A stretch of DNA of 64,000 nt from Strongylocentrotus purpuratus (lineage: Eukaryota > Echinodermata > Echinoidea > Camarodonta > Strongylocentrotidae). The notes below the pieces were generated by a model. That model was not told where the DNA came from. It was given only the letters and a program-made list of their open reading frames with translations, and did not search any database. The stretch is taken from NCBI RefSeq assembly GCF_000002235.5, contig NW_022145550.1:1206501-1270500 (forward strand), in the 5' to 3' direction. The translations under genes were made by a program, and so were the position numbers. Of the stretch, positions 1 through 10,799 are shown piece after piece. How positions within the stretch are numbered: the stretch's first letter is position 1; each line of letters begins with the position of its first letter.

Positions 1-1880
1 AAAGTACAGAACATTGAATAAAAATATACATGTCTGCAGCAATATAATATGGCAACTCGGTCACTTCATTGTGGTGGCGTACCCTTTTTAATGAAAAGAG
101 CCAAAGTAATACCTGTATTAAAAAAAGGTGACTCACGTGAACAGGGAAATTATAGGCCAATTTCTTTACTTACCTCTTTTTCCAAAATGTTAGAAAAACT
201 TGTGTATTCACGAACTATAAATTTCCTTACACAACACAATTTACTTAGTGATGTTCAATTTGGATTTAGAAAAAACACCCCACAAGTCATGCTATGTTAA
301 CACTCATTAATAAAATAGTTTGTGCAATTGATAACTCTTGTCACACGATCGGTTTATTTCTAGACTTCTCAAAGGCGTTCGATACTATTGACCATAACAT
401 TCTTCTTAGTAAACTGTCTCACTACGGTGTCAGAGGGAAGCCCCTTGAGTGGTTTAGTAGGTACCTTTCAGACAGAACTCAATACACTTCTGTAAATAAC
501 CAGTCATCAATTAAAAATATTACCTGTGGGGTGCCTCAAGGCTCTCTTCTTGGCCCTCTTCTTTTCATACTTTATATAAATGATTTCATACGATCATCTA
601 ATATTTTATCTTTCATATTATGTGCTGATAACTCTAATATTTTTCTCTCATGTCATGACCCCAAACTCTCCTAAATACAATTAACTCGGAATTAGTTTCG
701 GTTCAAAGTTGGATACAAGCCAACAAACTATCATTGAATATTAAAAAGACAAATTATGTGATATTTAACAACACTATTGATCATCTTAATTCCTGGTCCT
801 ATTCAAATAAATGGTATCGAAATAGAATGTGTTCAAAGAACAAAATTCCTTGGAATTTATGTTGATTGCAAATTGACATGGAAAGTGCATATTACCTATT
901 TATGTAAATTATTATCAAGAAACATTGGTGTCATAAATCATGTTAAAAATACATTTCCTTTACCGGTTTTATCATCACTGTACACAACCCTTATTTTGCC
1001 TTACCTGAATTATGGGATTTTAGCATGGGGAAATCCTACTAAGACCTTAATTGACCGAATATTAATTTTACAGAAGCGTGCATTAAGAATAATCCATAAT
1101 GTCTACTTTCGTTCCCACATTAAACACTTATTTTTACAAGACAAAATTCTTAAAATTAATGATTCGTATTCTTGGTACCTCGGTATCTTTATGTATCAAC
1201 TGATTAATAACGAGTTATCTCTCCCGATTTCCTCCATTTTCCCAAAAAATAACGAGATACATTCATACCCCACAAGACAGTCGAACCACTTCCACACTTC
1301 TCGAATGAGAACAGCTTTCGCACAAAAAACAATTATTTACACCGGTCCAGTATTTTGGAATAACATAGATTTATCTCTTAAACAACGTACCAGTCTATAC
1401 ACATTTAAAAAAAAGTTAAAGATTAAACTTTTAAACACATATATATGATCGAATCTCGGTTTAGTTTGACTCTCGACTCAATTTCTTTCTCAATCTCTTT
1501 CTCCCTCATTCTATTGATCTAATTGCCCTTTTCTAGAACTTTTGCAATCTTTCATTTTCCCTTTTTTTGTATCTTTCTTTCTTTTTGTCTTCTACTATTT
1601 TCCTCCATTTTCCCCATTTTTTTAAATTCCCCCCCCCCCCAATTCAGAATTTCTTAGCTACATATTTGTCTATTTATTGATTTCTAGGCATACTTTGTTC
1701 ATGTTTTATTGTAAAACAGCATCTGAGACACTAACACTTGAACAAGCTCTGCTTCAAGTTAGTTCCTCTTTTCACATGTTATTTCCATTATATTTATCGT
1801 TTCATTGCATATTTGTTGTGATAAAGTTATTCTTGTATTATGTTTTGCATGAGAAATAAAATCATTTGAATCAATATATA
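1..1880 (+). pseudogene. Decayed non-LTR retrotransposon (Jockey/CR1-like) reverse transcriptase
   Basis: Three ORF pieces in different frames (49-300, 294-674, 777-1448) read in order as one LINE reverse transcriptase. The first piece has the fingers motif NYRPISLLTSFSKMLEKLV. The second has FLDFSKAFDTIDHNIL and GVPQGSLLGPLLFILYINDF. The third is the thumb and C-terminal region (KFLGIYVDCKLTW, LPYLNYGILAWG). The catalytic box, normally [FY]xDD, reads CADN, so the protein would be inactive even without the frameshifts. No endonuclease domain is visible because the element runs off the left edge. The 3' part (1449-1880) is pyrimidine-rich, contains a C run near 1629, and ends near an AATAAA at about 1854. 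It lies antisense in the presumed downstream intron of gene B. The Jockey/CR1 grouping is by motif resemblance only. Confidence 0.85.
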
Positions 1881-2083
1881 GATCCAGAACTAAGCAAGAT
1901 CATTAACAAACTATGAAAAAGAAACTTGTATGTCTACATATATAGGTGTACCTTAACAAGGGAATATCTTAATCTGATTATTTCTTTCAATTTACAATAT
2001 CAATGCAATACTCCTTGTATGCAAATCATACATGCTGACTTTTATCAATCATGATGTCTATCCACTTGAGAAAATGATTGTTG

Positions 2084-3215
2084 TACTAAAGTCGAACCTG
2101 TCTTAGCGACCACCCGTCTATAATGACCACCTGTAGATAACGACCCTTTAAATCCCCCTGTGAGATCTCATGTAGTTGAGAACCTGTGCACAACGACTTC
2201 CTGCCTAATGCGACCAGCAACCACTCGTTATGCTTCCGCTGGCCACCGAAAAAGACCGAAAATGCCCTCACAATGACCACAAGGGCCAGCCATGCATTGA
2301 ACAGCAACAGCATCGCTTGATCAATTTTGCTACTAGCTCTGCTGTTTTCGGTTCCCACAGCGGCAGCCTATCCAGCTAGATCTAACAGTAGTTTACACAC
2401 ACAAATCTGTTCAAACCCAAGCTTTTTGTATACAACTTTTATCAAAACATCTAATTACCGAACAGGATGTTATTTTTGTTGCACATTTCATTATAGGGCC
2501 TATTGCCTATTGAAAACATAACGATACAGCGTCCAGCTCATGAATTTCACGATCGATGCCGGCCTGCGAGAGGCCTGGTGTGCAGGAAGCACTCTGTCTG
2601 TCAATCAATTATTCAGGCTTGTTCCTTTTTCTTTAAAAAAACATTTTAACATGCCTAAAAATCCAGGGGGTGTTTCACAAAGATTTTAAGTTGAATTTAT
2701 CTCTAAGTTGGACTTAAAAATTATGGAAAGCCGTTAGCATCATTGAAAATATATTGTTAAAGGTATTATAAAAGGCATAAAATGTTGATTCAAATCATTC
2801 ATATTTTCTATTATCATGGGAAATTTCATGTTCTTAATGTGGAATTTATGAAAAGTCTAAAATACTTGAATTTTTGCTTTCGAATATATTTCATTTTAAG
2901 TCTACAAATGGCTCTCCATAATATTTAAGTCCAACTTAGAGTTAAGTTCAACTTAGAATCTTTGTGAAACACACCCCTGGACACTTTCAACAACAACAAA
3001 TCGTTAAATCATTTTGTATTTTCATTTTGACTACAAACCGTACCACTCTATGTTTATTGCATTTTTAAACACGTACCTAAAACGAAACTTGGGAAGTTAG
3101 ATTTCGGGCTTATAGAAAGGCCCCAACGCCAACCTGTCAAGAAAGACCACCCATCTACAGCGACCACCTTTTGTGTTCCCATTGGGCGGTTGCTATAGAC
3201 AGATTTGACTGTACA
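2084..3215. mobile_element. Probable TIR DNA transposon remnant with subterminal 'gcgaccacc' repeats
   Basis: The left end (TGTACTAAAGTCGAACCTGTC) and the inverse of the right end (TGTACAGTCAAATCTGTC) are imperfect terminal inverted repeats. Both ends carry short motifs of the type 'agcgaccacc' just inside. No transposase is recognisable. A palindromic MITE (2663-2980) is nested inside. The assignment rests only on the ends, so the superfamily is not called. Confidence 0.4.
2663..2980. mobile_element. Palindromic MITE (CCAGGGGTGTTTCACAAAGA family)
   Basis: About 55 bases at each end are inverted copies. The left arm runs CCAGGGGGTGTTTCACAAAG and on through 'taagttggacttaa', and the right arm is its complement. 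The AT-rich centre carries no ORF. The ends resemble those of the element at 5228-5512, suggesting one family of hairpin MITEs. Confidence 0.75.
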
Positions 3216-3671
3216 AAGATTACCCAATAATTGATAATCATTTTGAGGGGATTTTTTAAAAATACATTTAACTGCCGCTTACTGCGTGTAGAGTGTAGGA
3301 GAAACTTCATTAAAATATATAAATTGGACTTTATACAGAGCAAACAATTAATACAAATATTTTAAAACTATGCTCAAGTGTCTGCAACAAACAAGAATAA
3401 TATTCATGATAATAATGGCCATCATATAGCTCTGGTATCCGCTAGGTCCTCATGCTCATGGGGCTCTACATATCAATTAGCTTCAACTGAAGTAAAAAAT
3501 ACTTGCTCCACAACCTAGCTTCTGGAGCATGATTGTGAATAACATTGAAACAAAATGAAATACACGCTCACATAGCTCCATATGCACTCTGAGGTTGGTC
3601 TTAATCTGAACCTTTTTTCAGCTGAACATGTAAGGAGACAAACCTGAATACAAAATGCTAGGTATAATTAC

Positions 3672-3803
3672 CTTGAAGGCAGTTTGGTTCAATCCAGCTA
3701 TCAAGGCATTGTCCCTGGCAAAGACCCCTCTCCGTCTCGCAAGCCTCTGGAGCACAATGACATTGCTGAAGACAATCCAAGCCAAAGGTACCCCCTTCAC
3801 ACT
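3672..3803 (-). CDS. Gene B exon 8: EGF-like module
   Basis: This 132-bp phase 1-1 exon is bounded by TTTTTTCAG at the acceptor and GTAATT at the donor. It encodes one cysteine-rich EGF-like module beginning ECEGGTFGLDCLQQCHC. The pattern xFGxxCxxxCxC is that of the short EGF modules in TIE receptors and MEGF-type proteins. It is the last exon of gene B recognised before the left edge. FN3 repeats, the membrane segment and the cytoplasmic part would lie outside the window. Confidence 0.85.
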
Positions 3804-3886
3804 CTGAAAAAAGTAAAACCAAAATCTTGTTTATTGGAAACATCTGGTCAATGAGGATTATAGAATACTAAAGGCAAAGATAACTT

Positions 3887-5125
3887 CCCAGGTCGAAATT
3901 CCAGTTGATACCAGTTGAGACCAGTAAGGATTTCCAACTGGTATCTACTGGTTTGAACTGGTCTCAACTGGTCTCAACTGGTCTCAACTGGTACCAGTTG
4001 ATACCAGTTGATACAATTTGGAAACCAGTAGAAATACCAGTTGACATCTGAGACCAGTTGATATTGCCAGTTGATTTACCAGTTGAAACCAGTAGATGAT
4101 TACCAGTTGATTTACCATTTGAAAACCAGTATGATTACCAGTTGATTTACCAGTTGAAAACCAGTAGATGATCACCAGTTGATTTACCAGTTGAAAACCA
4201 GTAGAAGATTACCAGTTGATTCCAGTTGAAAACCAGTAGATGATTACCAGTTGAAAACCAGTAGATGAGTACCAGTTGATTTACCAGTTGAAAACCAGTA
4301 GATGATTACCAGTTGATTTACCAGTTGAAAACCAGTAAGATTACCAGTTGATTTACCAGTTGAAAACCAGTAGATAATTACCAGTTGATTTACCAGTTGA
4401 AAACCAGTACGAATACCAGTTGATTTACCAGTTGAAAAACCAGTTCAATGTATCTTATGAATATTCATGATTTGCATGTTTTCACAGAAAATATAATTAT
4501 CATGATCTTTCAAGCAAATGTGACAATGCACATACATTTTGTGATTTACATTTTCTTAGTTAATTATTGACAAATATATTACACATGTCTGATCATGTTT
4601 TTCATCTTATTTAAGACGTAAAATGAGATATATTGATATATATGTAAATACTAACCAGAAATAAAGTGTATAAATTTGTATATATGTATGCACGAACAAT
4701 ATATGTCAAATCACACAATACACATCTGTAATCTACTTCAAATGATCATTGTGATGGGGTAATCGCAAGATTGCATATGTGGTCAAGTTGGTGGCCAGAT
4801 GCTAATAATGATTATTGATTATCAGTTGATTACTGGATAATCATCTGAAAAATCAACTGGTAAATCAACTGGTAATTGAACTGGTAAATCAACTGGTAAT
4901 TCAACTGGTAAATCAACTGGTAATTGAACTGGAAATTCAACTGGTAAATCAACTGGTAAATCAACTGGTAATTGAACTGGTAAATCAACTGGTCTCAGTT
5001 AGCGTTGTTTCAATTTCCATATTAAAAACCAGTTGAATCTACTGGTTTCAACTGGTACCAGTTGACTTACTGGTTTTAACTGGTACCAGTTGCCTAGCTG
5101 GTTTCAACTGGAATTTCGACCTGGG
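3887..5125. mobile_element. Foldback-like element with CAGTTG-repeat arms
   Basis: The ends are near-perfect inverted repeats: CCCAGGTCGAAATTCCAGTT at the left and its complement at the right (5104-5125). The left arm (about 3900-4443) is an irregular array of 'accagttgatttaccagttgaaaaccagtaga' units. The right arm (about 4852-5105) is an array of the complementary motif 'aactggtaaatc'. They are separated by about 400 bp of AT-rich unique-looking sequence. Long inverted repeats built from short direct repeats are the hallmark of foldback elements. No ORF of note is present. Confidence 0.75.
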
Positions 5126-5227
5126 TTTGGTCGGGGTCTACTGGAAACAGGGTTGTAAACACACAAATCAAATCGTTTTAATTATGCTCATGCTCTTCTG
5201 ATTAAGTTTAATTTTACAAGTAAAGGT

Positions 5228-5512
5228 CCAAGGGGTGTCTCACAAAGACCAAGATCGCAATTTTAAGTAGGACCTAACTATTGTAGGACATTCATGCCAC
5301 TGGTTACTTTCACCATTATGATCTTAAGACAATATCTTTTCCTTCAATAATGAATTATCATAAAATGTAAATTCTGTAGATTTGTGACCATGATTTGTAT
5401 GTCCCTTGAGAGACAAACGCCAGTAAATGGTGAGAGCAAACAGTGGCATGAACGGCCTGCCATAGTTAAGTCCGACTAGTCGATCTTAGTCTCTGTGAAA
5501 CACTCCCCTTGG
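5228..5512. mobile_element. Palindromic MITE (CCAAGGGGTGTCTCACAAAGA)
   Basis: The ends CCAAGGGGTGTCTCACAAAG and (inverted) CCAAGGGGAGTGTTTCACAG match. Inner inverted blocks also pair ('ttcatgccactg' with 'cagtggcatgaa'). It is related by its ends to the MITE at 2663-2980. It abuts the next TIR element, sharing or touching the TTGG at 5509-5512. Confidence 0.7.
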
Positions 5513-7494
5513 GGCCTGTTTCTCGAAACCGTCATATTAAAGGTAATACAAAGTTTTGGTATGGGGTCGTGAATTTGGTTCAAATGAACATATTGGAAGC
5601 ATATGCGATCCTACAACATTCACTGATCTTTGTTGCGGTCGAAATCGACTCTAAAGTTATGAAATTTTAAATAATAAACACTTTATGTTGTATAGCTCCC
5701 TCTCAAGGTCAAGATATTAATTAAGCTATGAAACAATGTTTCTTGACACAAATCGACCGATAAGCTATTCCCGTTTGGAAATTATATACCACAAATACAT
5801 ATTCTGAGATTTCCATGGTCGCATCTACCATTGTACGGCCCATATGGAAACGTTTGCTTGTATTTGTCTCATAAAAGAATATGAGCACGAACTGACTCCC
5901 ACACGGTGTTGAGTGCTCAGGTGTCACAGGCCAATGGCTTCATCGGGCAGGTAGTTCCATTATGTGAATGGGTAAATTAACTATTACAAAATGAGGGGAC
6001 ACATTACATTGTACAATAGGGACACACATTGTTTTTATTGTGCAGAACATACTCTTTTATTGACTTACTTATTGCATGAAACTATATAACGAAAATGCAT
6101 TTTGTATTCTAACAATTGGAGTACAAAGAATAATGACAGGTAAATGAAATGCATAAACACCACAAACACCTGGGGAGGAAGCATTCATAAATTTGAAGAC
6201 ATATATATGATAAACGACTCCGATGAAACTATAAAATCAAAATGAAATTTGCGTTCTGGCAATTGGAGAACAAAGAAAGATAGCAGGTGAATGAAATGCT
6301 TCAACAGCAACACAAACACCTGGGAAGCTAGGAAGCATCCATAAATTTGAATAATTTAGTTGATAAACGACTCCGCATGTGGACGTTTGTTGGAGCAGAA
6401 AGCAGTGGATTCTTAACAACACGAACCCATTTAACATAATGTCGGAACGTAAATTAAATTTTGCGCGGTTGGAAAATGCATCTTTCCACCCTGCAACTTT
6501 AATGGTACGATCCAGTAAATTAAAACAATAAAATGGCTCTTATTTTAAAATTACTCATTAAATGAAACCCAAAGCTTCAGTGATATCAGAAAAAATACGT
6601 TATATCTTACTAATAATTAAAAAAAGATGTATAAACATTGTGAAAGTGTCGTATTTCACGATAAAAGACACCGATTTAGCAAAGATCACGTCATTAGTGC
6701 GCTTGCATCAGGGAATTCAAGGTCAAAAGGTCAATTCAGACGCTGATGAGTTGTTGGTCGAGCATTTTTGTTTCCTTTATTCCGACAAAATTATACAATC
6801 AATCAAAATAAGTTTGATACCAGAAGAAAGCTAACGATTAGTATTTTCATTAACCGCTTGCCCCAAAGTCTCTTGACCACAGTGAAACGAGTGAGAGCTT
6901 GCGAGATCGGCCAAAGTGTGATTGAAACTCGCTATTTGCTCTTCTCCAACGCAAAAAGAGACGACATTGTGCTGGATAAATGTATTTTTTCCGACAAAAG
7001 TACAGAAAATTTGCATATGGTCTTTTTATATTATACTTTATGAAATGTTACCCGAGTGACTTCCGGGCGCCCCAATGCTGGAAAGAAACGCACATTTTAG
7101 AAAACTTCACTTTTTCATGGAAAAATGCTTATTTGTTCTATGCACGCAAGTCAGATTGAGCGGATGATACAACGTTTCCATATGTAGGAGCTATTTGAAA
7201 TTCATCAAAATTTACCGGGAGCACCGGTAAATCTTAATATTCAATTTTTCTCGAAAGTGTTTTAAGGGCTAAATTTTTTAGTGCTTTTAATACATCCACA
7301 GGGGCATCAAAATATATGAAAATTGTAAAAATTCACTATCCACCCTTTTTTCAAAATTTCCCAAAACTTTGTAATACCTTTAAGACTAACTTTTTGACTA
7401 TCCCGTCGAAACGTGTGTTATAGAATTAACACATGTTTCAATGGGATAGCCAAGAAGTTAGACTAAATGACGGTATCGAGAAACAGTCCCCAGG
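5511..7494. mobile_element. 2-kb TIR element, transposase not recognisable
   Basis: The left end (GGGGCCTGTTTCTCGAAACC) and the inverted right end (CCTGGGGACTGTTTCTCGATACC) are terminal inverted repeats. A second inverted pair lies inside: 'aaaggtaatacaaagttttgg' near 5538 and its complement near 7360-7382. Short ORFs inside show no transposase motif. A shorter relative with the same internal ends is at 48195-48705. The element is best described as a non-autonomous or decayed DNA transposon. Confidence 0.65.
6088..6345. repeat. Internal direct duplication inside the 5511-7494 element
   Basis: A block of about 100 bases (6088-6190) recurs in direct orientation at about 6238-6345. Shared landmarks are 'caattggagnacaaagaa', 'caggtnaatgaaatgc' and 'cacaaacacctggg'. 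The copies differ at several positions, so the duplication is not recent. Confidence 0.7.
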
Positions 7495-7640
7495 ACTACT
7501 AGAAATCTATGGCAGCCAGCAGTCCAGGGACCACCTCTAGATATGCTGTTCTCTCAATTACTACTTTCAGGTAGACAGCTCACCACGCTGGCTGCAACTC
7601 TTCATTCTAAGACAATAAATTTAGTCACAACTAGGATACA

Positions 7641-7978
7641 GCCAGGGGCGGATCCACGTAGCGATTTTTCCGGCCCGGCCGTGGGGGAGGGGGGGGGGGT
7701 GACGGGTCAATTTTAATTATATTAAAAATAAATAAAAAATTCTCACGAAGAAGGCCAAAAAAACAAAAAAGTGGTCTTACCCACCTCCCCCCGCCCCGCT
7801 TATTTACCGGCTGGCTGAGTCGGGGTAAAATATTTCCTGAAAAATTGGACAAAAAAGTGCCTCCTACCCCCCCCCCCCCCCCCCGCTTATTCACCGGTGG
7901 TTGAGTCGCAACTAATATTTTCTCACGGATTGGGCCCCCCCCCCCCCCCCTCTTCCCGCCGGCTGGATCCGCCACTGG
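7641..7978. mobile_element. Poly-C-bordered short TIR element
   Basis: The element is flanked by 'ccaggggcggatccacg' and, inverted, 'ccagtggcggatccagc'. Inside are three similar segments, each with a C/G run followed by 'cgcttattnaccgg.tggttgagtcg'. The same segment recurs at about 19289-19325, so this is a dispersed family. It does not encode a protein; the apparent Gly/Pro-rich ORF comes from the C runs. Confidence 0.65.
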
Positions 7979-8063
7979 ATACAGCTCTCTCTCTCTCTGA
8001 CTGCTACAAAATACCACTGAGGAAATGGTAATCAGACGTTTGCTCCTGGGACAGTTGTTCTGG

Positions 8064-8135
8064 GCTCTATTTCATCAAAGGTACGGGTTAGGGTTAGAGT
8101 TGCAATTGGGTTTTAAGGTTAGGGTTAGTGTCAGG
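8064..8135 (+). repeat. Short interstitial TTAGGG-like repeats
   Basis: Two clusters of GGGTTAGGGTTAG-type sequence occur within 70 bases. They are too short and irregular to be a telomere, and are recorded only as low-complexity sequence. Confidence 0.5.
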
Positions 8136-8728
8136 TTGCTGTTGGGTCAAGGGTCGAAGCTAAGAACTTGGTTAGTGTAGGATAATGACAGGAAAGAAGT
8201 AGAGAGCAGTCGAACAGTCAGATGTGTGTATGATTGATTGTGTGTACATGCGCAGTGCAGTGTTCAGTTTACCCTCGCCCCTAGTGAATTAGTTTGGTGA
8301 GGAGGGTCTCACGTTACAATTTTCAAATAATGAATGCTGACTTTTGAGGTCATAATTTGATTAACTCTTGAGGCGGAGTACATGCAGTTTCAAGTTTACC
8401 TTGGGCAACAGTTTCAACATGCCCAACAAAGCAGTTAATATTTGTATACTAGAATCCTCCTCCAGTGTATACATTATAATACTGTGTTTACTATCACAGC
8501 ACTACAGTATGTACATATATCTGGTTGATATGACCAATATATATATATGTACATGAATTTTCTGAGTGCTCATACATGTCTACATAAAACAATCCTGGTG
8601 TATCATGCACACTGCACCATACTTGATGTTCATGTTGCATCATTATGTAGTCTAGAGATAGAATGGAGATATAAATAAAAATTGATATGGAAAATTAAAC
8701 ACCCTTTATTGAAAAAATTGCATTTTAC

Positions 8729-8884
8729 CTTGACATATGACCCCGCCATTGCGTACTTTGTATCCTAGAGCACACTTCTGCTCAGGGCAGCCTCCAGTAT
8801 CTTTATCACATGGTTTATCGTTCAAGCAATGACATTTATCAGTGCATTGAGATCCATAGTAACCGTCTTCACATTGATCAGGAA
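8729..8884 (-). CDS. Gene B exon 7: EGF-like module
   Basis: This 156-bp phase 1-1 exon has acceptor ATCATCCTCAG and donor GTAAAA. It encodes an EGF-like module with eight cysteines starting CEDGYYGSQCTDKCHC. Module order and phase continue from exon 6, across an intron of about 10.9 kb that contains the Helitron-like array. Further EGF exons between the two could have been missed, but none was seen. Confidence 0.85.
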
Positions 8885-9370
8885 CTGAGGATGATAAGAA
8901 AATATTTTACAAATCACAATTAAACAGGTACTACTAGCAAATATTATTAGCTCATTAAAATTAGATTGTGTCCTTGTAACTAGACATTTCAATAGTATGC
9001 ATTATTGATTTCGATTTTACACATATTCTTGAAATTAGCAATGCCTTTACTAGATGCATTTGATGACAGAAATCATCTCCTCTATTTTATATGATATTAA
9101 CCTTGTGGCAGATAAGCTTGGTACTAAACAAGTCTTTTATAAAATAGTTCTAGTATTTTTAGGATCGTGATTGGTCAAAACGTGTCACATGACAAGCACC
9201 TATTTTGGTGCATGCACGATCATGTCAGAAAAGCGCTGTCAAAAGTGATATTGCACACTAAAAGATTGATATCCAGCGCAGCGTACGCGTAGAGCAAGTA
9301 TCAAGGTCTTAACCAAAGACGTTTAAATATAGTCTTACCACCTCATTTTCTAGAACCAACATAACTCTCC
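8885..9370. other. AT-rich intron sequence
   Basis: No ORF, RNA or terminal repeat was recognised in this part of intron 6 of gene B. Confidence 0.5.
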
Positions 9371-10191
9371 TAGGGCGTGTTCACATCGCAGTGAGATAGC
9401 GCGGTCTATCGTAGCACCCCCTGTTTTGAGAGGTCCTGTTTCCATGACGCGTGACGTCATGAGGTCAGAGCGGTCAACACTCCTAGTTCGTAATAGCGCG
9501 CAAAATCTTTGACCGCTCTGACCTCATGACGTCACGCGTCATGGCAACAGGACCTCTCAAAAAAGGGGGTGCTACGATAGTAAGCAAATAACTACCGTTG
9601 GTGAAGGTGATGGGACAAACTATCACTTCCGAGGCGATCTGGATGTAGCTATCTTTCCGAAGCGAAGCTGAGGAAAGATAGCGTATACATTCTGATCGAC
9701 GAGGAAGTGATAGTTTGCCATCGCCTGAAACCAAGAGGTGATTATTTGCTTTATATTCCACATCTAAAGCAATTTAACTACAAAAAGAAAGGGACGTGTA
9801 TGCATCTACATAAAAGACACCATGCCCAAATTCACACCAAAAAAGTTAAACAGTAGTTTAACCCAACCCCTTGAGGGTAAGGTGCGCGCATGTGTTTGTT
9901 TTAATTGCGCTCATTGGTAATGCGCGCTTAATTACGCCTGTTTTAGTGCGCTTTTGGATAATCTTCAGTGAAAGTGCGTTGCCCTTTGTAGATAGTACCT
10001 CTATCTTCAGTAAAAGTGCGTTGCACTGATAGTAGTACTATCTACACAGTGTAACGAACTTTTTGCTTCTCCCATCAATAATGGGCGATCTATCTTTCAT
10101 CACGTGATTTACTTTTGGCCATCCGTAGAGCAAGATTCTTAGTATGTGGAATATAACCGCGCTATCTCACTGCGGTGTGAACACGCCCCTA
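9371..10191. mobile_element. TIR element with about 38-bp ends
   Basis: The left end (AGGGCGTGTTCACATCGCAG, continuing TGAGATAGCGCGGT) and the inverted right end (AGGGGCGTGTTCACACCGCA, same continuation) match over about 38 bases. No transposase ORF is present. A separate long perfect hairpin (9406-9580) is nested near the left end, splitting the original sequence. Confidence 0.8.
9406..9580. mobile_element. Nested hairpin MITE, about 70-bp arms
   Basis: The sequence beginning CTATCGTAGCACCCCCTGTT and ending near 9477 is repeated in inverse at about 9510-9580 with very few mismatches. Each arm includes 'atgacgcgtgacgtcatgaggtcagagcggtcaa'. The spacer is only about 30 bases, so the single strand would form a long stem. 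It is inserted just inside the left end of the 9371-10191 element. Confidence 0.8.
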
Positions 10192-10324
10192 GACTCTAAC
10201 ATCAGATCTAGACTTGCGTTTGTTTTGATTTTCGAGTATCGCTATTTTATCAAACAAATAGCGCACTTGACCCCGTTGTGCGTAATGTTAATGCAGCGTA
10301 CGTCTGGATTCTTCAGATGGTGCG

Positions 10325-10443
10325 CTCTCACCGCTCTGTGAACTCGCCGCAAGCGGCTCGTGCACAGAGCCGGCACCAATCTAAAGAAACCTCACGTGCA
10401 CTGCATTCACCGCTAACGAACGCTGGCCGTGCGTTATTTGTAT
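10325..10443 (+). repeat. 120-bp dispersed repeat, copy 1
   Basis: The block starting 'ctctcaccgctctgtgaact' and ending 'gtgcgttatttgta' is almost identical to 18920-19037 (few substitutions seen). It contains a small palindrome 'gccgcaagcggc'. No coding potential or known family is recognised. Confidence 0.8.
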
Positions 10444-10609
10444 ACTATTAGGGGCTTTTCGTTTGTGTGGACGAGGACGGCGTTCACGTCCTCTAACGAT
10501 GCGAATTGGCGTCAGACACCCGTCCTGTTCACTACCTTATAACCCTTTTCGTTTTAAGTCGACCCCCGTTCTCTACACGATGACGTAATGGCCCCCGCAC
10601 GCGCTTATT

Positions 10610-10763
10610 AGGTGGTCTGTTGAAAACAGATCACCTATTGTTTTCGTCAGAATTTTCTTTCTTTATTATTCAGGTGGGCTGTATAACGTACAGACCACCT
10701 TATAATTTCGTTAGAATTGCCTTTATTTATCAGGTGGGCTGTATAACGTACAGACCACCTTAT
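10610..10763. repeat. Triplet of AGGTGG...CCACCT hairpins
   Basis: Three palindromes occur at 10610-10635, 10672-10702 and 10732-10762. Each is AGGTGG(G/T)CTGT, a short loop, then ACAG(A)CCACCT or a near match. The last two are parts of an exact direct duplication of about 60 bases. Two further copies occur at about 13212 and 13275. The same sequence forms the outer inverted repeats of the whole Helitron-like element. Confidence 0.75.
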
Positions 10764-10799
10764 AATTTCGTTAGAATTGCCTTTATTTATTTATTTATT

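Noticed and set aside
3984..4440. Regularly spaced short repeats that might suggest a CRISPR array
   Set aside because: Spacing is irregular, spacers are repeats of each other, and the array is one arm of an inverted-repeat element in eukaryotic DNA.
7631..8017. 128-codon Gly/Pro-rich minus-strand ORF
   Set aside because: Produced by C runs in a poly-C-bordered repeat; no real coding signal.
8064..8135. Telomere or fusion point
   Set aside because: Only a few irregular TTAGGG-like units, within an intron between two exons of one gene.
9483..9761. 92-codon minus-strand ORF
   Set aside because: Lies across the hairpin MITE and has no domain similarity.
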